DNA of 34,111 nucleotides from an uncultured Corynebacterium sp. (lineage in GTDB: Bacteria; Actinomycetota; Actinomycetes; Mycobacteriales; Mycobacteriaceae), in NCBI GenBank assembly GCA_946220775.1, contig CAMIFC010000021.1:1-34111 (forward strand). The letters are read 5' to 3'. A model generated the notes under the pieces. That model was not told the origin of the DNA. It did no database searches and saw nothing but the letters and a program-made list of their open reading frames with translations. Numbering within the stretch: the stretch's first letter is position 1; every line of letters starts with the position of its first letter. The position numbers and the translations under genes were made by a program. Positions 1 through 7,835 of the stretch are shown here, one piece after another.

Positions 1-30
1 CCCATGCCAGTGGAATCCCCCCCCAAAAAA

Positions 31-85
31 ACGGCGCACCGGCCCAAAGAACGGCGCACCGGCGGAATGCACCCCGGCGCACCGG
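31..85. repeat. short GC-rich direct repeats downstream of lysS
   Basis: The word CGGCGCACCGG occurs three times (32-42, 52-62, 75-85), spaced 20 and 23 bases apart. Flanking GTGGAATCC words occur at about 10-18 and 85-93. No reading frame or clear terminator is visible between base 1 and the lysS stop. I read this as intergenic low-complexity sequence; its role is unknown. Confidence 0.6.
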
Positions 86-173
86 TGGAATCCACGCCGA
101 CGCGTCAGAACCCCGCCCCCGGCGCGCCCCACTTGCCGGACCAACAGACCAGCAGACCACCAGGCCAGCAGTA

Positions 174-1775
174 TTAGTTATCGCGCTCCGGCTTGACCAG
201 CGGGAACAGCACGGTTTCGCGGATGCCGAGGCCGGTGAAGGCCATCAGCAGACGGTCCAAGCCCATGCCCGTACCGGCGGTTGGCGGCATGCCCTGCTCC
301 ATGGCCTGGAGGAAGTCCTCATCCAGCACCATCGCTTCGTCGTCGCCACCGGCAGCAAGTCGTGCCTGGTCTTCGAACCGCTCGCGCTGGATCACCGGGT
401 CGACGAGCTCCGAGTATCCCGTGGCCAGTTCGAATCCGCGCAGATACAGATCCCACTTCTCAGTGACACCGCGTTCGCTGCGGTGCTGGCGAACCAGGGG
501 TGACGTCTCGACTGGGTAATCGCGAACGAAGATCGGACCTTCGAGCTGGTCTTCGCACAGGAACTCCCAGATCTCCTCGACCAGCTTGCCGTGACCCCAG
601 CCGCCCTTTGCGGGAACCTCGAGGCCGATGACCTTCGCAATGTCTTTGAGCTCGTCAACAGTGGAATCCACTGTAACTTCTGGCTGACCTGGGAACTTGC
701 GTGCCAGTGCTTCGTTCAGCGATGGGTACACCTGGATGGATGGCCATTCGCCGCCAAGGTCGTATTCCGTACCATCGGCCATGGTCAGCTTGGTGGTGCC
801 GAAGACCTCTTCGGCAACTTCCTGGATGACCTCGCGGGTCATCGTCGCGGCGGTGTTGTAGTCCCCGTATGCCTGGTAGGTCTCCAGCATCGCGAACTCT
901 GGACTGTGGGAACGGTCAATGCCTTCGTTTCGGAAGTTGCGGTTGATCTCGAACACGCGGTCCAAGCCACCAACCACAGCACGCTTAAGGAACAGTTCCG
1001 GAGCAATGCGCAGGTAGAGGTCGATATCCAGCGCGTTGGAGCGCGTCACGAATGGGCGTGCAGCCGCACCGCCGTGCAGGGTCTGCAGCATTGGCGTTTC
1101 GATTTCGTTGAAGCCACGGCGTTCCAAGGCGTGGCGTAGAGCGCGCATGACTTTGATGCGGATCATGGCATTCTTGCGTGCGTCTTCCCGCATGATCAGG
1201 TCGATGTAGCGGTGGCGAACGCGCGAGTCTTCGTTCATATCCTTGTGCGCAACCGGCAGTGGTCGCAGCGACTTCGCGGTGATGAACCATTCGGACGCCA
1301 TGACCGAGAGCTCTCCTCGGCGCGAGGAGATGACCCGCCCCTTAGCGAAAACCATGTCCCCCATATCGACGTCAGCCTTCCACTGCGCCAGCGATTCTGC
1401 GCCGATTTCAGCTTGGGAGAGCATGACCTGAAGCTGGGTACCGTCGCCGTCTTGCAGGGTCGCGAACGCGAGCTTGCCGGTGTTGCGGACGAACATCACG
1501 CGACCGGCGACGCCAATGACGTCCTCGGTTTCCTCGCCAACCTGCAGGTAGACGACTCCCTCTTCGCGCTCGACGGCTGCCGCCTCGTCCTCATCTTTTG
1601 GCAGCACCTGCCAGTGCTCGCGCACCTCGGCGAGAGTGTGAGTGCGGGGAACTTCGACCGGGTAGGCGTCCCGGCCGGATTCGAGGATGCGAGCACGCTT
1701 TTCGCGGCGCACCTTCACCTGTTCTGGCACGTCGTTGGCGGAATCGTTCTTCGGGGAGTTAGATGCATCAGTCAC
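174..1775 (-). CDS. lysS: lysine--tRNA ligase (class II)
   Basis: Charges tRNA-Lys with lysine in the cytoplasm. The protein has an N-terminal OB-fold anticodon-binding part (about residues 60-180, with VAGRVMFVRNTGKLAFATLQ) and a class II catalytic core. Motif 2 is visible as FEINRNFRNEGIDRSHSPEF and motif 3 as GTGMGLDRLLMAF near the C-terminus, which ends LFPLVKPERDN. The open frame extends to 1985, but that extension is low-complexity Gly/Arg/Ala and not family-like. I chose the GTG at 1775, giving 533 residues starting VTDASNSPKN. A TTG nine bases upstream, preceded by AGAGG, is an alternative. One copy of the dispersed GGCGTCC word lies inside the gene at 1289-1300. Confidence 0.95.
   Translation of the reverse strand: MTDASNSPKNDSANDVPEQVKVRREKRARILESGRDAYPVEVPRTHTLAEVREHWQVLPKDEDEAAAVEREEGVVYLQVGEETEDVIGVAGRVMFVRNTGKLAFATLQDGDGTQLQVMLSQAEIGAESLAQWKADVDMGDMVFAKGRVISSRRGELSVMASEWFITAKSLRPLPVAHKDMNEDSRVRHRYIDLIMREDARKNAMIRIKVMRALRHALERRGFNEIETPMLQTLHGGAAARPFVTRSNALDIDLYLRIAPELFLKRAVVGGLDRVFEINRNFRNEGIDRSHSPEFAMLETYQAYGDYNTAATMTREVIQEVAEEVFGTTKLTMADGTEYDLGGEWPSIQVYPSLNEALARKFPGQPEVTVDSTVDELKDIAKVIGLEVPAKGGWGHGKLVEEIWEFLCEDQLEGPIFVRDYPVETSPLVRQHRSERGVTEKWDLYLRGFELATGYSELVDPVIQRERFEDQARLAAGGDDEAMVLDEDFLQAMEQGMPPTAGTGMGLDRLLMAFTGLGIRETVLFPLVKPERDN
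1289..1300 (-). repeat. dispersed GGCGTCC word, copy in lysS
   Basis: Reads TGGCGTCCGAAT on the minus strand and is translated within lysS as M-A-S-E. It matches the strict core TGGCGTCCKRAA but lacks the longer A-run. Confidence 0.45.
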
Positions 1776-2022
1776 AGTGGTCAAGGATACTTGATCCTCT
1801 TGCCCACCTCCGACCGCCCCCGTCACGCAGCCATCCCCAGCGCGCCACCCCACGCGCGCCACGGCGCGTCCCGGCGCGACACCCCTGGCGCGGCCCACCC
1901 CAGCGCGCCCCGGCGCATCTCCACACATCACCACGTGGCCATAAGCCTCCTTTAACCATTTTCCACTGCGACAGTCATAAAACACCCATAATATGTGGAG
2001 CTAACGACAAGAAAGGCCAATT

Positions 2023-3252
2023 GTGTTCACTCAACGCATCCGCCCCTCGTGGCGGAAACTCATCACCTTGGTCACTGTTCCCGCACTAGCTCTATCGCTG
2101 ACCACCGGTTGCATCATCGTGCGCGAGGTCGATCGTTCGGCGGAATCCGAAGAAACTACCTCACCCGAAGAAGATCCATCCACCGCCGCGACCAACACCT
2201 CAATCGACGCCGTGTCGAACAAAGAGCTCAAAGAATTGTTCAGCGATGGTCGCCTCACCGATTGCGCGCTTCCGATGAAGGTGTACATCGAAGCTGGCGC
2301 CAACGCGAATTCCGGCCGAACCGATCTGGTCCAATCCGAAACCGCCGACCACTTCGAGGATGGAAAAGTCTGCACCTTCACCATCCCCGTGGAGGCCGCG
2401 AAACCTGCCGATGCCCTGATCACCATGCGCATTTCCAAGAGTGTCAGCGACCTCGCAGAAGAAAAGAACGTCGAAACCGACGAGCTTGGGGATAACCTGA
2501 CCGGCTGGACCGCCTACACAATGGGCGACGAATCCGATCGAGAAGACATCATGTGCACACTCGAAGGAGCCGAAGGCACCCCGCTGGAAGGCACTAACTT
2601 GGCCGGCCTTGTCCCGTGCGAGCTGCTCGAACCCTTCGCCAATGACCTCTCCGCTCTCGCCCACCACGCCGCTGATCAGGGAATTATCGACGATGCCGTC
2701 GACCTCGGTGAAGCCACCTACGGCGACAAATACGAGGAGGTTCGCAACGGGGAATTCGTCTTCGATGGCAAATTCCTCGACGAGTACACCACCGCCCTCG
2801 AGGACACAAAAGCCTCAGATGACACCGTCGAAATCGAACTCACCGATGGCGACCACCGCGTCGAGCTCAGTGACCCGCATATGCTCGACGAGAATTCGAT
2901 GCGTCAGGGGTCGGACTATGGGCGACTGTGCTTCGATGTTGCTTATTCTGGCGGCGGGCGGAAGAACGCGCCCCACGCCACCGGAAATCTGCTGGTCCAA
3001 AGCCCGCTGGGCACGGTCACCACGGTCACTCCGACTAGCGAAGTCTCCGTGGGCAGCGACAAAATCACCCGCAGTTTCTGCACGACGATGCCAGTGTTCC
3101 TCAACACCGAAAGCATCATCTACATGGTCGAAGGCGATAAGTCCGCCGATGCAGCCACCGTGGACGACTTCGAAAATGCCCGCCCGCTGTGGCGCATCGG
3201 CACATCAATGCGCAATAGCGAGCTCAGCATCGACGAGGCAGGCAACGTCTAA
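2023..3252 (+). CDS. putative secreted lipoprotein, function unknown
   Basis: A 409-residue protein with a basic N-terminus, a hydrophobic stretch (about residues 13-26) and a lipobox-like LTTGC with the cysteine at residue 30. It is therefore probably exported and anchored to the membrane by lipidation, although Thr at -3 is not the classical lipobox residue. The mature part is acidic, begins with an Ser/Glu/Thr-rich linker (about 35-65) and shows no family I recognise. The start is GTG with GAAAGG six bases upstream. A CATAAT -10-like box at 1987-1992 lies about 30 bases before the start. It is transcribed convergently to hmp, ending 29 bases from the hmp stop. Confidence 0.8.
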   Translation: MFTQRIRPSWRKLITLVTVPALALSLTTGCIIVREVDRSAESEETTSPEEDPSTAATNTSIDAVSNKELKELFSDGRLTDCALPMKVYIEAGANANSGRTDLVQSETADHFEDGKVCTFTIPVEAAKPADALITMRISKSVSDLAEEKNVETDELGDNLTGWTAYTMGDESDREDIMCTLEGAEGTPLEGTNLAGLVPCELLEPFANDLSALAHHAADQGIIDDAVDLGEATYGDKYEEVRNGEFVFDGKFLDEYTTALEDTKASDDTVEIELTDGDHRVELSDPHMLDENSMRQGSDYGRLCFDVAYSGGGRKNAPHATGNLLVQSPLGTVTTVTPTSEVSVGSDKITRSFCTTMPVFLNTESIIYMVEGDKSADAATVDDFENARPLWRIGTSMRNSELSIDEAGNV

Positions 3253-3281
3253 CTGGCCAGGCGCCTGCCCCGCCACGGTGC

Positions 3282-4607
3282 CTAGCTGATCAACCAGTCA
3301 TTCGGGCTGAATAGCTCGAAGTGCACACCGGCTGGCTCCAATTCAGGGTGCTCCGCCAATTGCGCACGCACGTCCTGCAGGAATCCGTTGCCGCCGCACA
3401 GGTACCATTTGGCGTTCTTTTTCAGGACGCCACCCCGCTGCAGTTCTGCCAAGTCCACACGAGTGCCCTGGTCGCGGTAAACCGGCACATAGTGAGCACC
3501 AATTCGCTGGGTCAGTGCCGTCATCAGTGCTGCTTGCGCATGATCAGCTTCAGACGAGTCCGCGTGGAGGACAACAACCTCATCACCTGCCGAGTGGCCC
3601 ACCTCGGGGTCGGCCGCGTCGGTGTCATCGCCCGCCGTGTCGGTATTTTCGGCCGCATCGCCCGCAGTGTCGGTGTTCTCGACCGCATCGCCCGCCGTGT
3701 CGGCCTGCTCCGCCACGCGGGCGGCCAAGGCCTGGAGCATGCCCACCATCGGGGTCGAGCCAATTCCTTGGGACACCAGGACTACCGGCCCAGGTTCCTC
3801 CGAGAGGACGAGGTCACCGGCTGGCAGGGTGGCGTCCACAGGTTCCCCGACGGAAAGGGAATCGAGCAGGAACGAAGAGACCTCGCCGTCGCGCTGCACG
3901 GCGATGCCGAACGTGGCGGTGGACGGGTGGGAAATCAGGGAATACTGGCGCAGCTGGCGGGCACCATCAGGCAGGCGCACGCCGATGGACACGTACTGGC
4001 CAGGCTTGGCAGCGGCGAATTGATCGGCCATCTCCGCAAGTCGGAAGGTGAATTCCACGGCATTACCGGGCAAGTCGCGACGGGCGACGAGCTCCGCAGT
4101 GGTGAAGACCTGGCCGTCCTCAACGCCTGCGGAACGGTAGAGATCCCGCTCAAAGTTCACCAGAACCTCGGCCATCAGCCAGTAGACCTCATCCCACGCG
4201 GCGGCGACTGGCGCGGTGACGACATCCTCGCCGAGTACCTCGACGATCGCAGCGAAGAGGTTGTCGTGAACGATCTGATACTGATCCTCAGTGATGCCGA
4301 GCGACACGTGCTTGTGTCCAATCCTCGACAACATGTCCACTGGGTCTGGGGCATTGTCGTCTACCAGCATGGCCGCGAAGGTTGCGATGGACGCAGCGAG
4401 TGCCTTCTGCTGCTCGCCGGACTTTTGGTTGCCGCGGTTGAAGGTGTCAGCGATCAGTTCTGGGTGGGCGGTGAACATCTTCTTGTAGAACACCGGGGTG
4501 ATGGCGTTGATGTTCTCCCCGATCAATGGGAGGGTCGCACGGATGATCTCTGTGCTGTCATCGCTGAGACGACCTCGGGCGTTTTCTGGAGCAGTTGTGA
4601 CGAACAT
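3282..4607 (-). CDS. hmp: flavohaemoglobin (nitric oxide dioxygenase)
   Basis: Converts NO to nitrate using O2 and NAD(P)H. The globin domain (residues 1-150) keeps the distal Tyr41 and Gln61 and the proximal His100 (IGHKH). The FAD domain has PGQYVSIGV and RQYSLIS; the NAD domain has VSQGIGSTPMVGML and YLCGGNGFLQ. The ATG at 4607 with AAAGGA upstream gives 441 residues, longer than the ~400 usual for Hmp. The extra length is an Asp/Thr/Ala-rich insertion with a 10-residue repeat (TDTAGDAVEN/TDTAGDAAEN) between the first NAD-binding motif and the next strand. An upstream ATG at 4673 is possible but lacks family support. It lies 98 bases downstream of the NsrR-like gene in the same direction, so it is likely co-transcribed and NO-induced. 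Confidence 0.93.
   Translation of the reverse strand: MFVTTAPENARGRLSDDSTEIIRATLPLIGENINAITPVFYKKMFTAHPELIADTFNRGNQKSGEQQKALAASIATFAAMLVDDNAPDPVDMLSRIGHKHVSLGITEDQYQIVHDNLFAAIVEVLGEDVVTAPVAAAWDEVYWLMAEVLVNFERDLYRSAGVEDGQVFTTAELVARRDLPGNAVEFTFRLAEMADQFAAAKPGQYVSIGVRLPDGARQLRQYSLISHPSTATFGIAVQRDGEVSSFLLDSLSVGEPVDATLPAGDLVLSEEPGPVVLVSQGIGSTPMVGMLQALAARVAEQADTAGDAVENTDTAGDAAENTDTAGDDTDAADPEVGHSAGDEVVVLHADSSEADHAQAALMTALTQRIGAHYVPVYRDQGTRVDLAELQRGGVLKKNAKWYLCGGNGFLQDVRAQLAEHPELEPAGVHFELFSPNDWLIS
3418..3434 (-). repeat. dispersed GGTGGCGTCC word, copy in hmp
   Basis: Reads GGTGGCGTCCTGAAAAA on the minus strand, a full match to the consensus, and is translated in hmp as G-G-V-L-K. Confidence 0.65.
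3618..3698. repeat. 30-bp tandem repeat inside hmp
   Basis: Two complete 30-base units (3639-3668 and 3669-3698) differ at only a few positions. A third, shortened unit (3618-3638) lacks nine bases. All lengths are multiples of three, so the repeat adds 10-residue blocks to Hmp without breaking the frame. Confidence 0.85.
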
Positions 4608-4705
4608 GGGCGAATCATTCCTTTCTTGGAATGCCCCGCTGGTGCTCGGCTGGTTCCCAATGCCCGAGTTCACACACCTTCTCGAGCAGGAGGAGCGTCG
4701 GGCGC

Positions 4706-5182
4706 CTAAGGGGACGGATTAGTTAAACCGATGGAATTAGGTAGTCCAATGGATACGGGCCGACCGGGCTTGGGCTTCGTCTGGGCAATAAGCTCCGCGA
4801 CGGTGTCCCCGTCGAGAGCCGCAAAAAATGCCTCTTGCGCTGCGGCGAGTCGGTGACGCAGGGCGCAATCCCTGGCAGCTAGCGGGCAGGCCATGCCACC
4901 CTCACAGTCCACGACTTCACCTGGGCCTTCGAGCACGCGCAGCAGTTTTCCCACGCTGGCATGTCGGCCTTTTTCCGAAATCTGCACCCCACCGTTCCTA
5001 CCCCGGACCGCATCAACCATCCCAAGTTCCGCGAGCTTCGCGACTACTTTGGACATGTGATTCCGCGAGGCGTTGAGGTTCTCCGCAAGCTCACCGATCG
5101 TTTGCAGCTGCCCGCGATCGCCCTCATCCCCCAAAACCATGAGGGTTCGGAGTCCGAGGTCAGAGAACGTTGTCAGGTGCAT
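4706..5182 (-). CDS. nsrR: Rrf2-family iron-sulfur regulator, NsrR-like
   Basis: A predicted nitric-oxide sensing repressor. It begins MHLTTFSDLGLRTLMVL as Rrf2 proteins do, has a winged-helix DNA-binding region (about residues 25-70, SRNHMSKVVAKLAELG) and a cluster ligand loop with three cysteines (CEGGMACPLAARDC, spacing CX5CX6C). This resembles NsrR, although the last spacing is one longer than in the Streptomyces protein as I recall it. The ATG at 5182 (158 residues) is preceded by AGGA at short spacing; the longer frame to 5230 adds non-conserved residues and would run through the operator. The gene sits directly upstream of hmp and below a palindromic site, which fits autoregulation together with hmp. 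Confidence 0.88.
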   Translation of the reverse strand: MHLTTFSDLGLRTLMVLGDEGDRGQLQTIGELAENLNASRNHMSKVVAKLAELGMVDAVRGRNGGVQISEKGRHASVGKLLRVLEGPGEVVDCEGGMACPLAARDCALRHRLAAAQEAFFAALDGDTVAELIAQTKPKPGRPVSIGLPNSIGLTNPSP

Positions 5183-5210
5183 GATTCCTAGCCTATCCAG
5201 ATTCCGCCAA

Positions 5211-5233
5211 TAGATGCATGTGAAATACATCTA
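5211..5233. promoter_or_regulatory. probable NsrR operator
   Basis: An 11-1-11 palindrome with arms TAGATGCATGT and AAATACATCTA, matching at 9 of 11 paired positions. It closely resembles the AAGATGC/GCATCTT type of NsrR site known in enterobacteria. It lies 29 bases upstream of the nsrR start, where it would overlap the promoter or transcript start. No second copy is visible before hmp. Confidence 0.7.
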
Positions 5234-5294
5234 TTTGTGGGTGATGTTCAACATAGTATCCGAAACTGTTCGGGACGCGGGACGCTCCCTACGC

Positions 5295-5489
5295 TCACCG
5301 ATTGTCACGGTCGATACTTTTTGACTTGTGTCGCTTCTGAAACAAGTGCACCAACGTCGCTGCGATGATTGTCACGACCGCCATGATGGCGAAGCCGCCC
5401 CATGTGTGGTGCTTCCATCCGATGTATGTGGCGAGGATAATTCCGATGACCGCCACGACGATGGCATTAGGCTGGATGCGCTTGTTCAT
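5295..5489 (-). CDS. small two-helix membrane protein, unknown
   Basis: A 64-residue protein starting MNKRIQPNAIVVAV. Two hydrophobic helices (about residues 9-25 and 31-49) are separated by a short loop with Lys-His-His-Thr-Trp, and a basic tail follows (FQKRHKSKSIDRDNR). The ATG at 5489 has AGGTGG five bases upstream; a GTG at 5498 would add three residues. It stands between nsrR and a secreted protein gene and matches no family I know. Confidence 0.6.
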   Translation of the reverse strand: MNKRIQPNAIVVAVIGIILATYIGWKHHTWGGFAIMAVVTIIAATLVHLFQKRHKSKSIDRDNR

Positions 5490-5524
5490 AGTTGCCACCT
5501 ACTTACCAAGTGAATACTCATTTT

Positions 5525-6076
5525 CTATACGCAATCGTAGGTGGTGGGTTTTCCGGCCCAACTGTATTCAACCCTAAGGCGACCATCGCATTTCTTGTTA
5601 TGACTGAGCACAACAGCCGCTCCCGCAATAATCGCTCCACCCACAGCACATGCAATCCACCCAACACCGGGAATAGCGCAGATTGCTGCCCCGAGCGCGA
5701 AGCCAGCTCCATTGAGGACTATATCCTGTTCTAGTTGTGTGAATTCTAACCAGAATCCAGTGTGCTCTTTTTCGCTGCTTAAATACAGCACGGAAGGGTG
5801 CGAGTCCCTCAAATTGAGCTCCATCCTGTCTAACGGGAGCTCCCCTGTGCCGTCGCCCTTTACGTTTGGAGGCACATCGGATTGCTCAAGCCCCTGGAAG
5901 GGCTGGTCAAGCGCCTCGGATGTGATTTTTTGTTTCTGACCAGAGCTTTGCAATTGCTCTGCGAGAGGAACTTCAGCTGACACATGAGGAACTGCTTGAG
6001 CTGCTTGCATGGCCGACAGCGACAGCATACAAGCGGTTGACGCGGCAAGGAATCGCCGAGTGAATCGATTATTCAT
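5525..6076 (-). CDS. secreted small protein with glycine-rich hydrophobic segment
   Basis: A 183-residue protein with a Sec signal peptide (basic start MNNRFTRRF, hydrophobic core, likely cut after AQA near residue 28). A polar central part follows, then a hydrophobic Gly/Ala-rich stretch of about 40 residues (roughly 120-158) with two cysteines (GAAICAIPGVGWIACAVGG), then a short tail with two more cysteines ending TTYDCV. The segment looks like a glycine-zipper helical hairpin as seen in pore-forming peptides or some bacteriocins, but this is only a compositional resemblance. The ATG has GGAAAGG eight bases upstream. Base composition here is more AT-rich than in the neighbouring pan genes. 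Confidence 0.65.
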   Translation of the reverse strand: MNNRFTRRFLAASTACMLSLSAMQAAQAVPHVSAEVPLAEQLQSSGQKQKITSEALDQPFQGLEQSDVPPNVKGDGTGELPLDRMELNLRDSHPSVLYLSSEKEHTGFWLEFTQLEQDIVLNGAGFALGAAICAIPGVGWIACAVGGAIIAGAAVVLSHNKKCDGRLRVEYSWAGKPTTYDCV

Positions 6077-6241
6077 GACGCAAACCTTTCCGTAGCGGCA
6101 TGCAAAATAGCTGCAAACGCCAATGGATTCCGTCTAGGAGCTAACCTTAGCGGTTTCCCCAACTGGCCGATTTGAGGACTTCCGCACGAAACAATGCAGT
6201 CACGGGTCAAGATGTTTCAAGCAATCAAGGCGCGGGGTAGT

Positions 6242-6303
6242 GCTCGCACGCGGGGGTCGCACTTGCACGCGGTCATGCTCGCACGCGGTAGCATTCGCGC
6301 GGG
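6242..6303. repeat. imperfect short repeats downstream of panD
   Basis: GCTCGCACGCGG occurs at 6242-6253 and 6277-6288, with diverged copies CTTGCACGCGG at 6262-6272 and CATTCGCGCGGG at 6292-6303. The gap 6077-6343 has no other gene that I can support. Confidence 0.55.
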
Positions 6304-6343
6304 TTGGGCGCGCAAAGTCAGCTTCCCCAGCGAAACGAGCCAG

Positions 6344-6766
6344 TTAGGCCTCGCCATCCATGTGGCGAGGGTCCTTCAGGCCACTACCTTCTGGCGCGTG
6401 GCCGGGGTCCTCCCCCATTTCAAGCTGCTTGTTGTGCTCGTCAACGAAGATGACGCGCGGGTGATAATCCTTCAGCTCGTCCTTGCTGAAGATGCCGTAG
6501 CCGATGATGATGACCAGATCACCAGGGCTGATCAGGCGCGCAGCCGCGCCGTTGATACCGATGACTCCGGTGCCACGGTCACCAGTGATGGCATAGGTGG
6601 TCAGGCGATTGCCATTGTTGATGTCAACAATGTCGATCTGTTCGCCTTCAAGAATGTCGGCGGCTTCCATCAGATCGGCGTCGATGGTGCACGAGCCAAC
6701 GTAGTGCAGGTCAGCCTGCGTGACGGTGGCTCGGTGGATCTTGGATTTCAACATGGTGCGCAACAC
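6344..6766 (-). CDS. panD: aspartate 1-decarboxylase proenzyme
   Basis: Makes beta-alanine from aspartate for pantothenate. The 140-residue proenzyme shows the self-cleavage site Gly24-Ser25 (HYVGSCTID), which generates the pyruvoyl group, and the conserved Lys9 and Arg12 region near the N-terminus. The start is a GTG at 6766 with AAGGTGAG five bases upstream; an in-frame ATG lies four codons later. It lies 82 bases after panC in the same direction, so both steps feeding pantothenate are adjacent. Its C-terminal tail (about residues 118-140) is hydrophilic and probably disordered. Confidence 0.95.
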   Translation of the reverse strand: MLRTMLKSKIHRATVTQADLHYVGSCTIDADLMEAADILEGEQIDIVDINNGNRLTTYAITGDRGTGVIGINGAAARLISPGDLVIIIGYGIFSKDELKDYHPRVIFVDEHNKQLEMGEDPGHAPEGSGLKDPRHMDGEA

Positions 6767-6848
6767 GGTTGCTCACCTTACTCGGTTCCCCCAGGCTTCT
6801 CTATTCAGGTTCAGCCTCCTTCCTGTTTGGTCTCATTCAAGTTTGACC

Positions 6849-7772
6849 TCATTCCGGCTTAGCCTCCGGATCAAGGTTCTTGAAGCCCACTCCCAGCGGC
6901 ACACCCACATTGTCAATCAGCCGGGCAGCCCCGATCCGAGCAGCCACCAGCAGTCGCGCGTCCCCTTCCTCCGGAGCATCCCCCAAATCCGCACCACGAA
7001 TCTCGAGGTAATCAACCTGTATGTCCGGGGTGGCGTCCAAAATGGAACGGGCGGCGGAGACGACCTCGGTGGCCCCCTTCTCCGCGACGAATGCGCCGGC
7101 GGTCAGGGCGGCGGACAGGGTAAGGGCGAGTTCGCGCTCCTCGGCGGAAAGGTAACGGTTACGGCTGGATAGTGCCAGGCCGTCGGACTCACGGACGATC
7201 GGCACGCCATGCACCTTGACCTCCAGGTTCAGGTCATTGACCATCTGCTGAATCAGGATCAACTGCTGGTAGTCCTTCTCCCCGAAAAACGCGTGGTCAC
7301 AGTGCGAAATCTGGAACAGCTTATTGACCACCGTGAGCATGCCCGCGAAGTGCGTTGGGCGCTGCTGGCCTTCCAAGATGGCTCCCACCGGGCCGGGCTG
7401 GACGGTCGTGCGCGGGCCGTTCGGGTACATCTCGCGAGCCGTCGGCGCGAACACCGCATCCACGCCAGCGGCTTTGAGCTTCGCGACATCCTCATCGAGG
7501 GTTCGCGGGTAAGCATCCAAATCCTCGCCCTCCGCGAACTGCAGTGGATTAACGAAAATACTGACAGCCACGAACGCGCCCGGCATCGCCTGCGCGGCCT
7601 TAACCAGCGACAAGTGCCCCTCGTGCAGCGCCCCCATGGTCGGGACCAGACACACTGGCTTGCCTGCCTTGCGCATGGCGCGCGTGACCTGGCCGAAGTC
7701 CTTAATACTGTCGAATACGGTGGCTTTGCCGCGAGTGAATGGAGTGGCCGTGGCTGAGTTTTCGTTCGTCAT
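6849..7772 (-). CDS. panC: pantothenate synthetase
   Basis: Joins pantoate and beta-alanine with ATP. The nucleotidyltransferase signatures are present: PTMGALHEGHLSLV (HxGH) near residue 45 and the substrate motif ALSSRNRYLS near residue 190. FFGEKDYQQL and the pantoate-binding FVNPLQF are also visible. From the ATG at 7772 the protein has 307 residues, usual for actinobacterial PanC. A TTG at 7802 with GGGAGG almost touching it is less likely. It follows the DUF2520 gene by 63 bases and precedes panD. Confidence 0.95.
   Translation of the reverse strand: MTNENSATATPFTRGKATVFDSIKDFGQVTRAMRKAGKPVCLVPTMGALHEGHLSLVKAAQAMPGAFVAVSIFVNPLQFAEGEDLDAYPRTLDEDVAKLKAAGVDAVFAPTAREMYPNGPRTTVQPGPVGAILEGQQRPTHFAGMLTVVNKLFQISHCDHAFFGEKDYQQLILIQQMVNDLNLEVKVHGVPIVRESDGLALSSRNRYLSAEERELALTLSAALTAGAFVAEKGATEVVSAARSILDATPDIQVDYLEIRGADLGDAPEEGDARLLVAARIGAARLIDNVGVPLGVGFKNLDPEAKPE
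7029..7042 (+). repeat. near copy of the dispersed GGTGGCGTCC word in panC
   Basis: Reads GGTGGCGTCCAAAA on the plus strand, antisense to panC. It has A instead of T or G at the first variable position. Confidence 0.45.
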
Positions 7773-7835
7773 GGCACTCAGAATAGTCCACCGCCCGGAC
7801 AACCTCCCGGTCAGTCGGCGCCTATTCGACTCGCG

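Noticed and set aside
1776..1985. An N-terminal extension of lysS
   Set aside because: Gly/Ala/Arg-rich residues unlike LysRS; the region is GC-rich intergenic sequence with GCGC words.
3618..3698. CRISPR-like array
   Set aside because: The units are contiguous with no unique spacers and lie in frame inside hmp.
3321..4709. A 462-codon open frame opposite hmp
   Set aside because: Shadow of hmp. Its repeated segment is the complement of the hmp tandem repeat.
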